A model generated the notes under the pieces. It worked only from the letters and a program-made list of their open reading frames with translations. It did not search any database and was not told the origin of the DNA. A stretch of 64,000 nt of DNA, taken from contig JAQGBZ010000156.1 in NCBI GenBank assembly GCA_034687125.1, positions 1 through 64,000 of the forward strand, in the 5' to 3' direction. Positions 29,004-42,857 of this stretch are shown here, one piece after another (positions within the stretch are counted from its first letter, which is position 1; each line of letters begins with the position of its first letter). Source of the DNA: Neelides folsomi (taxonomy: Eukaryota > Arthropoda > Collembola > Neelipleona > Neelidae). Position numbers and translations under genes: made by a program.

Positions 29004-30974
29004 ATGCCTTTTCGAAAGAGACTTGGATATTGGCTAAGCGAGAGGAAATGTAAGAAATTGTCACTTTCTGACATTGAAGAATCATTGCGGTAATTTGTCA
29101 TTATCATCATTATCATTAATGGTTTTTCGGAACGTATTAACTTCCTATTTACAATGAATATAATATAACATTTTTACGGATGATTCATTCTGGTTGACTA
29201 ATGACGAATAATTGGATTTTACAGGAAAAGAGATATAGAACCTATTAAGGTAATGAATCAACTTTTATTATGTGTGATATTACAATAGCTTTTAATTTTC
29301 GTTAATATTATAATCTAAAAGTTAAATAAAAATTTGTCTATTTAATTTAGATAAATTTGGAACAATCACTAAACTCGCAGGGGCCATTTGATGGTGTGCT
29401 TCATAAATTAACTGATATTATTGTTCAAGCCGACTACGGAAGCAAAGATGTAATTTGATCACATGAAAATCAATTACAATTTTTAAGCAGGATTAATTCC
29501 TGGATTTTGTAAATTGATATTTTGAAATATTTAAAATAAAATACAATTAGTGTATGCTGTTCAATGCTAAAAATTATAAGTAATGTTATTTCTATATTTC
29601 AGGCTCAAATCATAATGGAAAATTTTGAGGAATATTTTCGCGAAAATCCCAATCTTGTCGTAATAGATTCGATAGATTGCATTCGTACACTGATTGACCG
29701 TCTTAAAACTTATACGATAATTCAAAATTCGAACCTGAGACACGAAGGTATCAAAATGAGATGTTTTCTAGTCTCAGCTCTATAAAATACTTTATCTAAA
29801 TGAATATTTCCTATTCACAGAGACTGTATTTGTACCACCATTTGTGGCCCTTGAGAGTAATAAAGAAGAAGAAAATATTAGACTTTTAAAACTGTCCAAA
29901 GTGACCTTTCCTTTAGGTAAGCCGTTTTTTTATATTTTTTAAAATTGTATTATTCAAATCAATTAATGATGCTTACTCGTAACGTGTACTATAAATAAGA
30001 ATTTAACCTGGGGATTAATTAATTTGAAATAAAATGGTTACTTATTTATTTTAAATTTTATTTGTTAATTTAGTTTGCAAACCAATCGTGGCTCATGGTT
30101 CGAGTTCAGCTCATCAGGTATTGTAATAGTTTTTATATATTTAGCATTATAAAAATAATTCCACATTAATTATATCGATTATTTAATGTGTTTTTTGTAA
30201 ATTTTAGATGACGCTTGTTTTTAATGAAAAGGGTCTGTCTGAATGTGTTTTTCCTTGCCTAATCCAGTCATTCATCAATCACAATGCCATTCTTTACAAA
30301 CTTTTTGCTTTTGGCGATCAGTATCATCTTGTTGAGAGGCCCTCAATTAGGAATTTGACTTCATCAGAAGGTCATTAATACTAACCAAGATCAATTTGAA
30401 ACATTAAACTAATCACTAATTTAGTATTTGTTAAAAATATTTAATTAATCATTTGTAATCTTATAGATATAAAACCGATTCATTTTGACGGGGGTGAGAT
30501 TTCAAAACAGTGCTCTTGTAGTCAATTGACTTTTCAAGAAGAACGAGATATTGTTCCGGGCGATAGGCATAAACCTTCTGACGTCGTTCTAAGTCGTATC
30601 GTAACTGAAATACATCAAGCAATGGGACTCGGCTTGTTTGGTGTTGATGTCGTTGTGGAGTCTACAACAGGGCGACATGCAATCATTGATATTAACGCTT
30701 TTCCTGGTATTTTATTTACCTACTTCTATCTCTATCAATTCTTTAATTATAATTGGACTATTTTTAATGATTTCGAATACCTTTGTTGATTTCAGGGTAC
30801 GACGGAGTTTCAAACTTTTCAGAGGTTTTAGCCACGTATGTTAAACAAGAGTTAGATAGCTGGGATGTCGAAGGTTCCTCAAATCAAGTCAAAGTTTTAA
30901 ACAGGAACCAAAGTATTGAACCCAATGGAACAATTCCTTCCACCAGACTGATTAATATGAAACGTCCGTTATAA
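29004..30974 (+). CDS. Itpk1: Inositol-tetrakisphosphate 1-kinase (inositol 1,3,4-trisphosphate 5/6-kinase), 9 exons
   Basis: ATP-grasp enzyme that phosphorylates inositol tris- and tetrakisphosphates in the route to higher inositol polyphosphates; cytosolic in other animals. Exons: 29004-29089, 29225-29249, 29351-29449, 29603-29747, 29821-29916, 30074-30117, 30208-30370, 30467-30706, 30796-30974. All are GT-AG and in phase, giving 358 residues. Landmarks: RLGYWLSERK at the N-terminus (6-15), IRTLIDRLKTY, VCKPIVAHGSSSAHQ (151-165), IQSFINHNAILYKLF, GLFGVDVVVE, and DINAFPGYDGV with Asp294 and Asn296 as metal ligands. The C-terminal tail after this motif is about 58 residues, much shorter than the human tail, which is poorly conserved in general. 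The start ATG aligns with the human N-terminus, with a slightly shorter lead. Confidence 0.96.
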
Positions 30975-33900
30975 CTTTTATTTTTCCAATTTTTTAATTT
31001 ATTTATTGGATCAATTCATTCTAGATATTTGTGCAATTTAGTATAAATCTACATAATTTCCACCTTTGTGGATTTTTTTAACTCAATGTGTAATTCTAAT
31101 TTAGGATTCGAGTATACTACATATAACACTATTTATTTAACGAATAAATTGTACCCCATTGTCTATAAGATACTAAAGAATTTTTCATTATTTGTGGTAA
31201 TCTAATTAACGTTCTTTAAAATGTGCAATTTTTCTTAAAGTAATTTATAATGTGTAAAAAAGGAATCATGTATGCATTTGCATTTCAATGAAAATTGAAG
31301 AAAAACTAAATTATTATAAATATGGTATATGTACTAAATGTTCATTTTAACCAAAGGTTGAGGAATTTTGCAAGACATTCGGGCTTTTAATTGTTTTTAC
31401 ATAATACATTTGTATTTGTTAGTAAAATATTAGTAATTTTAAATTATTCCATATATGGCAAGTCTTTTAAACTACCTTATGTAATTTTTAACATATATAG
31501 TGATGTTTTATATAAAAAATATTAATTAAACATTTTAATATTTTAATTTATTGTTAAATTAATTGTTTGGCAGGATTTTTAACATCAATTTAGATAATTT
31601 ATGCATCACTAATCTGCTAATGACTAAAATAAATACAATAATTCCAAAACTCCACATTTATATGAACGGGAAATTTAACTGAAAATTATTCACAAAAATT
31701 TAAAGTTATAATTACGTAAGGGAGATGGTGATTCGGTTTAAAACTTTTAGTAAAAGTTTGTGTTATTTGAAACTACTGCAATGGTGCTGAAATTTTAAAT
31801 CGGCAGGTGAAATTCGACCAAACTTCTTTAAAGATTAAATCATTTCAATTTGAATTATTAATTTATTCGAATTTCGTCTTTTGACTTATTCATGGATTGG
31901 AGAGTACTAATACAAATGCATTTGAAATTCAATCATTTTTCCACATGGTTAAATTCTAACTAATCCACGATCCTGGAAATTCAAATATTTTATATTGAAA
32001 ATTTAATAAAACGAAATCTATATTCTTCTAATGTTACATAATGTACTATGCATAGGTACATGCCTAATAGTCTACCTATAGCACATGGCAAAAGCGAAGT
32101 TTGCAAAGATCAGAGAAATGAAGAACAGATGTGAAAGTTAAATCTCACTTCTAATTCTTCTTCCATTATTTAATATTCTTCCATGCCTATATTACCTAAT
32201 TATAGCTCTGAGCTAGCCATCTTTCTATTTTGTTTTTCATATACAATTTTTTAAATTTTGGATTGATAAAAGGGAAAGAACAAGATAAACAAAACAGTGT
32301 GATTTTGATAACTTTCCATTTATAAATACCTTCTAAAGTCAAAGAATTTAAAAGAGAAATGCATAAGTTGAACTCTCGACACGCCAACTCTCAATTTATT
32401 AGAGAAAAATGCGGGTGAATTGTGAATGCCTTGCTTGGAATTCCTAAATCTGCATCAATTTAAATTTCTTTGTGTAGTTAAATTAATTTCGTATCAGATG
32501 CATAATCATCAGAAACGTCAGCAAATCAGCAGCATACATAGCTTTTAATATATTTATTGTAAATATTATTACGGGTTTGATAAAAAAGAAAATATTAGTA
32601 TTTGAATGTGAAGCTAAACTTAAAACAAATATTTATCAAATATCTTGTTAAAATGCGTAGGGCCATTATGTATTTGTATCTGATAAAACTGATATTTATA
32701 TTTATTTGTTAATACAATATTATATTTATCTGTAAAATAGATATTTTACTGAAAATTATTGTAATAGGAGGAATGGATGGAAGGAATGAATGGAAGCAGG
32801 ATAGTCGCATCTGCAATGTAAGGATATTTCATTTTGGTTTGAATAAGGAAATTGGGATATTATACTTACTGTGACTGACATGTTCTCAAATAGCAAATAA
32901 GATGAGAAGGTCGAAGTTGAAAGAAAAAGGAATAAGGAGAGTGTAATCCTTACAAATTGGTCCACCTCCTTTCAATCCTCTAAACTTATCTTCCGGGCTA
33001 CATTTCTATTATAAAACTTTTCACTTCTTTCTCCTTCCAAAGTGTCGTCTCTGTGAACACAAGTTGCTCGAAGATTACACCATTTTATAAGCCAGTGATT
33101 TTCAACTCATACTTCCATTATACACACAACTTCTTTGCTCCCCATTCAAAGACGTTAGATGAGGATCCTTTTCCTTTCGTTTGAGTCAAAGAGAAGCATA
33201 AATCACCATCCGGATTAGATTCATACTAGATGTAAGCTAATGACGCATTTTATCCGCGTTCCCCTCCTCTCACCTCTATTATCCTCCGTCTTCTCCTAAA
33301 GCTTTTCTCCGTCTCGAGAGCCTCATTTTTCATCCTTAAATATGTGAAAGGGGCGGATGAGGGGTAAAGAATATTTTTGCCATTCACCGACTCGAGAATT
33401 CCGAACCTTAGTCAACTTACAACCCTTCTCGTTTCTATTGTCCTCCGCGACATTTTTTTCATCCTCCCCTTCTCTTTCTCCCTACATTATTAGAACCGTT
33501 GTTGTCTGCTCCGCCTTGATTCAGGGAAGACCCGAATCAACCTTGAATTTCATTTGACATTGGGAGAAAAAATCATAATTGAATCCGAGTGGGGTTAAAG
33601 ATCCTCTCTCATACTAATACCATGCATTTTTACCTTTGACTACCCCAATCCTTCTTGACAACCTTAGTAAATTATTCGTAAAAGAACTCCACAAAGGATC
33701 ATTAAGCCTGATATATTCTATATCAATAAAATGGGGAATTCTTGGAGAGAATTCTTTGAATATTTAAATTCAAATATTATATATCTTGTTCAAAACAAGT
33801 TTTTTGGATAGCACTAGAATATTCTAAGATTAAGTGTAATAAAGACCATTTTTGAAATGCAGATGTTCCTAAACTTTGATAATTTTATCATCGCGAATGT

Positions 33901-35540
33901 TTTTTCACTAATATTCGTGAAAGTGAAATATTGCATATCGTGGACGGAGTTCTTCCCTTTCAATTTTCTTTACTCATAAAGTGCAAAAAATAATAAAATA
34001 ATAACAAATGTGGTGAAATTATCTGACAGCCAGACATTCTTCCTAAATAAGAGTTCAAGTTTAAACCACTTGAGGTTGGAAAGTTATATTATTTATGACC
34101 ATTATTAGAGGGCCATTTATTAAAAACGCTCGAGTCTGAGATCTTCAAGACTCGAGCCATCTTCATACCTTCCGCATGTACCAATATTTCCATGGAGCAT
34201 TTATTTGAAGCTTTATGAAAATTTTTATGTTCCACAATTTGATTCTCATTCTCGTCGGTCTTGGTTCATTTGAGAATTCATTCTCCCTATCTTATATCAG
34301 AATAATTTCAGAATAATCAATGTTCAAGAGGACATTGACTATAGCATTTTCTAAAGTTCATGCACTCAAAAAGAACTAGGTATTTTCTATGCCTTCTGGT
34401 GCGTGAAAATGAGTTTAGGTACTAAAAGATAAATTATCAAAAATTTTAGGTACATTTTCACGTCACTCCACCAAGTACCCAATCTACCTAATGTTTTAAA
34501 ATTATTTACCTCGCAGAATTTCCTTCATTTTTGCAATAAAAATGTATCAAATTTTATTAATGATTTACGGACGTATAATAATGGTAAAAGTACCTACAAA
34601 TAGATAACGAATAATAATTTAATAAATATGAAGTCATTATTATGTTCATATTTTAACTGCTTTCCTTTCAAGAAATTCTGACTTGTTTCATTTTTATTTA
34701 ACTAACTGAATGTGAGTTGACTTCCTATGAAAAAGTAAGCATAGGTACATATTTAAATTTTTTGGCTATTTATTACTTTTACATGTGAGCTATGTAGTAC
34801 TTATCTTCAATCCCATGTCACTTTTTGTAAAGCTACAAATACAGAGATCTTTGTTCTCTTTTCGTAAAAACCATGATTGTAATTTAATTTTATACGAGTC
34901 AGAATGTTGAGTCCTTTAGCTTTGGCTCATCACCAAATGTAATTTCAAATGCCAAAACTAAAAGAACGAACAATTTCATTCGAGCATTCAAACGCCGGCA
35001 TTTAATTGAGAGTGTTGAGAGTTTGAGAGTGATAACTGGCAAAGGTTCAATAAATTTTATTCGTGTCAGCTATAGATTGTATATCCAATCTATCGTTCAA
35101 TCTATAACGACCAGTCTGTAACATTATTGCATCGAATCAATTTGATGGTTAAGATTTACTGAGGATTTAACGATTTTCAGGTTCTCAACACAATTTATTT
35201 TAAACAAATTAATCCATTCATTGTAAAAAAAACAAAACTACTGTTCATAAAATATACATAAAACTATAAACTTTTTATTATATTGTGATGCACAACGGCG
35301 TCAACTTTTATGTTGCTTTTATTTAGTCTGCCTACTTTTTTCTTACAGCATGGGGGAATTATTTGGTTCAAAATGGCTCCAAAGATTAGAGAGATGTTTA
35401 AAGAATAAATTAATTTAATTTGTCCTCCCTAAATAATTAATATAAGTATAAGGATTAGGCATCATTGTGCCTTGTAAGAGAAAGTAAGAAAATTGGAGGT
35501 AAATTGATTAGTGAAGCTTAATTGTAGTGAGTCATTTGTG
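30975..35540. other. ITPK1 3' flank and AT-rich spacer
   Basis: After the ITPK1 3' untranslated region the sequence is AT-rich and featureless. The exception is a pyrimidine-rich, GC-richer patch at about 33180-33560 without a recognisable coding frame. A minor inverted repeat (CGTGAAAATG) brackets about 34404-34465. Confidence 0.5.
31143..31148 (+). terminator. Likely ITPK1 polyadenylation signal (AATAAA)
   Basis: This is the first consensus signal downstream of the ITPK1 stop codon, about 170 bases away. Confidence 0.5.
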
Positions 35541-36135
35541 ATTGTGATTGTCGTTTAATAGATGCAGTATCATCTGAATCACCGTTTGTCCAAAAATGAT
35601 GAGGTGGGGCTGGGGATTTGTACAATGGATATTCACCTGGTATGGGAGACTCCTTTAGAGGAGCAGGTGGAATTGTTGGATGTATGCTCGGGGGTATAAC
35701 GACTCACCTGAACTCTCTCGCCCCTCACCTCGTTGAGAGGGAGGAAGAATTGCGATTCCCACCTGCGGCCCTTCATTCATCCCTTATAGTTCCGGAGCCC
35801 TGAGGAATCCTCCACCCACAGAGAATCAAATATACCTGCAGCCACCCCATCGTCTCCCACCCTCTTTCAACATCTTCAAGATCCACGAACCTTTCTCAAC
35901 GACTCCTCAAAGTTGAGGGCACAAGACAGCTCGCTCAATTTCCTCGTTTTAACCCAAATCTCTCAACTTCGGTCGTCTTGATCAACTCCCTCCTTCTTCC
36001 TACCTCAATTCCCCGGTATTCGGCCATCACCAAACTTTGACATTTTCAGGTGTGTTGTTCGCAAACTTGTTTTATTGCTTCGACCCGTCCTTTCAGTTCA
36101 CTTTTTTAACAAAAGTTTCTTTTTTTGGTAAGTTT
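35541..36135 (+). other. GC-richer block ending in a GTAAGT donor-like site
   Basis: Composition rises sharply at about 35600-36020. Several frames are open for 60 or so codons, none with a known domain, and a GTAAGT donor-like sequence follows at 36128. It could be a promoter with a non-coding first exon of an unseen plus-strand gene, or a regulatory island. There is no protein evidence. Confidence 0.25.
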
Positions 36136-39100
36136 TGTTTTGTTCTCTTTTATTTTATTTCCTCCAGATTGTTCAGCTGTGAATTTCTTTCTTTTTATTT
36201 GAATAATAATTTTCAATTTAAAGACTGTATAAAATGCTCTCAAAGTTGCGTGAGTTGTCGAATGTTTGTAAACTATCTGCGTTATAAAACCCAGGAGCTC
36301 GCGTTTCACCGATTCGGCTCCTGTCGGCGAATTTATATTTGCCAGTATTTATTTGCTATTTAGTTAGTAAAACGATACTTTAGTGCTACTTTAGTTATCT
36401 TGTGCGAGTTGATTGGCAAACTTGTTCAACTTGAACTATTGAATTACTTTCTTCCACATCTCCCTTTAATGACCAAACTCGAAAGTCTATTAAACTATCA
36501 CTTTTGATTGATTCTCTTTCATGTGTTTCCGAGTTTCGGATCCGAATGGATGGCTCGAAATTGCAAAAATTTTGGAACAAAATTGCCTTTTCTTTTTAAC
36601 AGTGACGGCTCCTGCCACTGCCCTATTTTATACATCTTGAATTAAATAATTAGATGCAACCTTTGTTCCTGTTCTCTTATAATACTTTTCAACGAGATGC
36701 GTTTGCATAATTAAGTTAATTTAATACCAGAACATTACTAGATATAGCCAACTTGATTTTTTAGCATTGTCAGGAAGTCAATTTTTAATTGGGTTTTCAT
36801 TAATTAAAATTGAAATGTAATTAAAATTCTTGATGTCATATTTTAAGGACATGGGTTTGTCGATGATAAAATAATAATTAATGATTCCTTCAAATTATTG
36901 CATGCATTCCAAAGTTCTTCTGGGAATATTTTAAAAATCTTATTGTTATAAAACAAGAATAGGTAAGAGTGGGAAAAATTAATGAGATTGCGGATCGGAA
37001 GATTGAAAATAACGTGCAATTGGCTCAGGTCGGGGTATGATGATGAATGACCGGTGCCGTACGGTCTATTGTAAATTACAACTTGTTATAATAATAGGCC
37101 CAATGTGGAAATTGTATCTAAAGGTGGTGGAGGAACCAATTTATAAGTTTGTGTATAATCTCCTTGTTTTCCTATCTTTTATTTATAGCACATCGACCCC
37201 GTTCGAGCAACTCGAATTAAATTAAAGAGAGCTGCTGGCGGTCAAATCTAATATCAGCATATGGACCAAATTGGGCCCAATTTCCCCGAAATCTCTCAAT
37301 AGCCGCTTCCAATATCGAATGTGGTCTAAAGTATGTGATTGAGGAAATTAAGATGCTGGAGTGATAGACACACACGCGATCAGGTCCTACAACCAAATTG
37401 GTTCAAATTTACTCCTGATATCCAGTGATATGAATCTAAATGTCCACGTCCATCGAGTGAAGAAAAGAGCAAATACATTATTTAACTTGCGATAATGCAA
37501 TAAATTCATCTCCATATCCTTTGAGAATTGAGATAAGAAAGATACAAAAGGGATCATTGAGTGAGGGGCGATTTATTTTCTCTACGAACCTCATCCCTCT
37601 CCATTCCTTTCAGAATTCCTTTATGCTCCGAGTGATTTCTGAGATCCCAAAGTTTGAAACACGAATAAGCAAGTGAGAAAGTAGATGTATGGATCTTTGA
37701 AGATGCAATCAATTTGAGACACCATTAAACCGACCTACAATTTCCGCAAATGTGAATGTGATTTCAATATATGTGTTGGTAGAAAAAAAACGTCTCGATA
37801 AGCAAACAACTCGTCTTGTATGAAATAAGATAAGTGATGTGCTCTAATACTACCACTTCTGAAAGAGAAGCTAGCCTTGGAAGACGCTCCCACCTCTCAT
37901 CCTAAAAACGTGAAAAACTCTTATCTGCTCTATTATTTATTGCTCTGCTAATGTACATTGTGCGAGGGAATTGTGGAAACTGAAGACGCGCCATTTCCCC
38001 GATTCTTTTCCAATGGATGTGTCTTTGTTCGGTTCAAGTGAATCCAGAAGGGATTGAAGAAAACTTTGAAGTGAAATATTCCACGGTGGGCTTCATTCAT
38101 CATATCACCTCACACACGCGATTTTTGTTATATGAAAGAGAAGCAAGTTGATATTACAAGATTTTTCTGCTGGTGTTTTTAAAGAACATGTTTTTCCTTT
38201 AAGGTGAGTAGAAAAAATAACCTGAATCACTGAATTTACTTTATTAGATAGTCACATTGTATTTTTATGTATACAATCACAATTAAGGTATGCATGCAGC
38301 GATGCATGCTTCTCATTTGAGTAAATGAGAGATAAATGTAGTTACAGGTTGTTCTACTGGAAAAGTAGGAACGAGATAGTGCAAAAGACATTCTTAGGTC
38401 AAATGAGGAATTTCATGATTTCTTGTTGATTCATTATTCATTTATTGTGAGATGTTGACTCGGGTTGAAATATAAGGAGGATTGATGGATTGACGGCAAG
38501 ACCACCTCGCATACCATTTTGTTTAAGGGATTATAACCTGCTGATTAAAACCATTTTCCATCTAATCATTTCATACTCGTTTATACTCTGCATACCCTAT
38601 GCAAATGATTTGCATATTTATGCGAATTATTTAATCCTTTAATTGCTCCAGTTCTCAAATGAAATCTTTTCACTCACGAAAAGACAATAAGAAGGGCGTT
38701 GTTTGTTTTTGATCACGGCTCCTCCAATTCTTCGAACCTTTAATCATTTAACATGGTAGACCTTTTAAAATTAACTAGTATAATTTCAATAATTGATAAT
38801 TTGCATATTATTATTGAAAAGTATAAACACATTCATCAATAAAAAGTCAAATAAATTAGTAGATCCAACACTTTCGTTTAAAATGTACAACTACAACAAT
38901 TAAATACATAAGAAGCACTATAAAATAATATTAATTATATGCTAGATAATACAGATATACGATATACAGTAGTATATCCATATGTATGATTAAGTAATAA
39001 TTACATTAATTTAACAACTACCATTTTTTATTGCTTCTACTTGAAATAAAAACTAAGAACTTAATTGGGCTTTTGATGAAAATTGACACGAATGACAAGA

Positions 39101-42100
39101 ATAAAATCCTTAGAAGAACTTCTATAAAAAAATCCCTAGTGACTAGTTGACTCATGGTCGATTTGTAAGTAAACTTGAATTTGAAACAACATTTGTTTAA
39201 AATCAATTAAACCCAATTGATGATTTTTTCACTTTTCTCCTTGTCCTCGATCAATTTGGAACCGATGTATAACAAACATGTTGAAATATTTCTGATTGCT
39301 CCTTCGATTAAGGAAAGTCTGGTCTTATGTTGTAGTTATTTAATATACTTACTCCTTCGCCGCTTCGTCATGTTTCTGTCTATCTTTTTCTGGACAAGTT
39401 GATGAAGGAGAAAAATTCACCATTTGGCGGTCAGCAGATATTTGAAGATGGAGAGTTAAGAAGTTGAATTCCTTTTATTTCCAAAAAAGTTGTTATTGTG
39501 AGGTTGAGAGGAAGATTGAAAGTATTGAGAGATTGGCATTTGGCATTGGGAAAAGACGTGCTTCGTATTACGAGTGTGCTCGTCTGAAGATCTCCGTCTT
39601 CAGCTGCCGCTTCTCCGACGATCTCCCTAATGTATAAATCTTAAATTTGTGCAAAAAATATAAGAGGGAGAACCTGTAGCATATACTTACTAATGTATTA
39701 GATATTATGAATCGAATGTATCGTTGAATGCTGCTACTTACTTAGATGGATCTTAAGTTATATTCCTTTTAAGCACCCTCTCCGCTTAGATATCCCCACA
39801 TCTTTACAATCTCCTACAATTGACGGAGAGAAGGAGCGGTTCTTAGGATAGGAATAATAAGCTTTTACTCCTATGTTACCCTACAGGATAATTTATATCT
39901 TTGGCCATTATGATTAAATCTACCTCATCTGTAAGAAGAGAGAAAGAGATGAGTCAGAGGAGCGGCAAGGAAATGTTCCTGGAAACATTGTCAACTGCAT
40001 TTTACCAGGATCAATTATTCGTGTGTTACACACGTGAACGTCACATTCCTCCACCCAACCTTAGCTATTTCTCTCTCGATACATAAACTAATTTGACAAG
40101 GGGAATTGCTTTAATACACCATTCGTTTGGCTGAAAAATGATCCAGCATCTCTGGACTTGATACACATAACCGAATCTCCAATCTTTAAATCTTGAACTA
40201 AGAAGTCCTCATTAAATTTCGAGGGGGAGTCAAATGAGTTGATGGTTTGAGATAGGAGTAAGAAGGGACGCTCTGACTGAGAACCTTTTTATGGCCAATT
40301 GTAAATTGAAAGTTACAAGCACTATTGGAAAGTGAGGTTCATTTATCAATGAGGGAATCAATCATTATTGAGATGGAAGGAGCAGAAATCACCGTGGCCA
40401 TGTAATGTGATTGGGAATTGGGAGGAAGAGAAATGAGTTTTATGGTTCCTTTCATACTCACCGTCGTCTTTTTCCCCTTTCTTTTTATCTCTTTCTTCCC
40501 ACACTCCTCAATGTAAACTCTGGCACAAAATCGATAAACTTACAAATGAACAGAAGCCAAGAGCAACAATCCCCTTCTCCTTTTCAAGAGTGAGAAGCCA
40601 ACGTTCCCTCATTCACTCCAATGCATATGGTGGAGAAGATGCATATTGGAGTTCACAGGCCATTAAGGCTCCAAAATTCATGCATGAGACTTGATGACTG
40701 CAAATGTGAGTGAGAGCAGCCATGGAACAATTCCCACTGGCAAACACAGGCACTATGAACAAATCTCCCTTTTCTGCTCCACAGGAGCTAAATACTGGCT
40801 ACTGTCAATGAAGGTTCAATTTGCAATTTACACCCTTTGAACTGAATTTATTCCCCACCACACCTTCCTATCTTAATTGAAATTTGAACCTCAGACTTTC
40901 ATTTCGTATTCCATCTCTGCATACACTAATACAAAACAAATAGGGAGAGAAAAGACTAATAATATTACCATTAAAACTTGGCGTCCGTTGGAGGAAAATG
41001 GTTTCATTATGAAATTATACTTACACTTATTGTTAGAGTGGGATTTGAAGCGAATAATAATACATATGAGCAAATGCTTTAGTAATATATCTTCCCATTA
41101 AATTGTTATTTGTCTTAACCCACAGGTGGGAAATGATTCTTATAACTTGCTGCAATTATACACTTTTCTTTCTCTTTCCATTTCTCTCCCTCAGCGGTTT
41201 AACATTCCCAACGTGTAGATTATAAGAAATAAAAAATTAATAGGAAGATTCTCTCGGCTTTGCTGGGGGATGGTGGTGAAATAAATTAGTTGGTCTTAGG
41301 TGAGCACACGAGCTTTATTTTGGACAAGACGCGTGATGGAATTCAATTTTAAGTGGAATTTGAGCCTTCAAGTGAAGCCGAACAAAAACATCCCACTCTT
41401 GTAGAAACTCGCGTTTGTTTGCTCTCACCTTCATACAAACTACGTAAACGTCCGCATCGGGTCGGTTGTGTATTGCCTATGTTTCAATCTCAAACTATTG
41501 AAGTACCTCATTTCATACGTGCTCTTTTGATCTTTCATATAAATTCGCTTGACAAAATATCCCATTTTCTTTCAACCTTTCCCTTCATTCTGATAAAATT
41601 GAGGAAAAATTGAGGATGTGGAATAGATAAATAAATGTATGAGAAGGAAAACCATTTAATTTTTCTACATATCAATATTGGAATTAGGATGACAAAATGC
41701 TCCTTTACCTAATGCTTTTGGACATTTAATGTATTTGTTTATTTATTTATTAAATATTAGATTTATTCGCCTTTAAATCACGATATCCCAAAGCAGGAAT
41801 GGTTGGTCAACTAAAATAAAAACATTATTGTATGTATTAAACATTATTGTACATATATGGAATTGAGATTATACGAGTACTTAAAAATATTTTAATCTTT
41901 TGATGAAAATAAATAAGCAGGATATATTATTTTGTACGTACGAAAATAAATATGTATTGGGTAGATATGTAAGATGTACCTAGGTATGCATAATCTTATT
42001 TGTAAATGAACATGTTATACCGATATGATACTAATATTAAAGCATTTTTAATGTATATTTTATCATATACAGGTAGTAAGTATTTTGATGGCTTACAAGT

Positions 42101-42798
42101 GCTTATTTACATATTGTACATAATAAGTATACATGCATAAATAAGGATGTATTGTAATTTTATATTATAGAGTACATACAAATCGGTTTTATACAAATAA
42201 GGTATATTAGTATTAAAGGTTTCATATTCTACCTTAAATATTTACAGTATGATTGATTTTCTTTTCTATTTGTAATCTTTATTTGATAGGGATAAAGCCG
42301 ATGTTGATACTAGGTATTTATAGAAAACAATTATGAATATATTGAATTCTGTCTTCAACTTACGAACATTTCGCTTTGGTGAGCAATGAGAAACAATTTT
42401 GAAATTCTTCTCTTTGACTCAAATTAAAATTCCAATTTAATACTATTTTACTTATCAAAGCAATAAAAGTTTCCACAAATATTTCATTAATTTCTCATTA
42501 CCGAAGTTTTCACTATATCCAAAGGGTTAATTTAGAATGTATCGAATATTTTATGGTATATCAAAATTTCATTAAATTTTTAAACATTATTATAATTATC
42601 TTATTATTCTCAATTAAATGGATACAGAAATACCAAATACCTTATGATGATACATGTGTATAAAAGAATACCACTTAATGCCATACTAAATTTTATACAT
42701 TTTTAATTACAGTATAGATTCAATTACGCTAAAAGGTTTACTCAAAATAGTTGAGTTAATTATCTCAACACTTTTTAATATTAAAATACTTTTAACAG
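36136..42798. other. Gene-free stretch
   Basis: Alternating AT-rich and moderately GC-rich DNA. Two adjacent small hairpins lie at about 38285-38330 (TATGCATGCA/TGCATGC and CTCATTT/AAATGAG). No domain-bearing frame or paired transposon ends were recognised. Confidence 0.5.
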
Positions 42799-42857
42799 AA
42801 ATTGGTGCCACTAAAAAGAATGGTATGAAGGAGCCAAGCTATTTGAGCAACGAATTG
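42799..42857 (+). other. Candidate short coding exon
   Basis: Acceptor TTTTAACAG precedes 59 bases with one open frame (IGATKKNGMKEPSYLSNEL after a split codon), followed by a perfect GTAAGT donor. The other two frames contain stops. It is GC-richer than its AT-rich flanks. No family is recognised and no partner exon is certain, so this may be chance. Confidence 0.28.

Noticed and set aside
32756-32965. Secretory-looking N-terminus on the minus strand followed by GTAAGT
   Set aside because: The frame begins at GTG, not ATG, and the first ATG lies after the hydrophobic segment, so it cannot be a normal signal peptide exon.
37380-37420. GGTTCAAATTT tRNA B-box-like sequence
   Set aside because: No matching acceptor stem, anticodon arm or A box could be folded around it. 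No tRNA or rRNA was found anywhere in the window.
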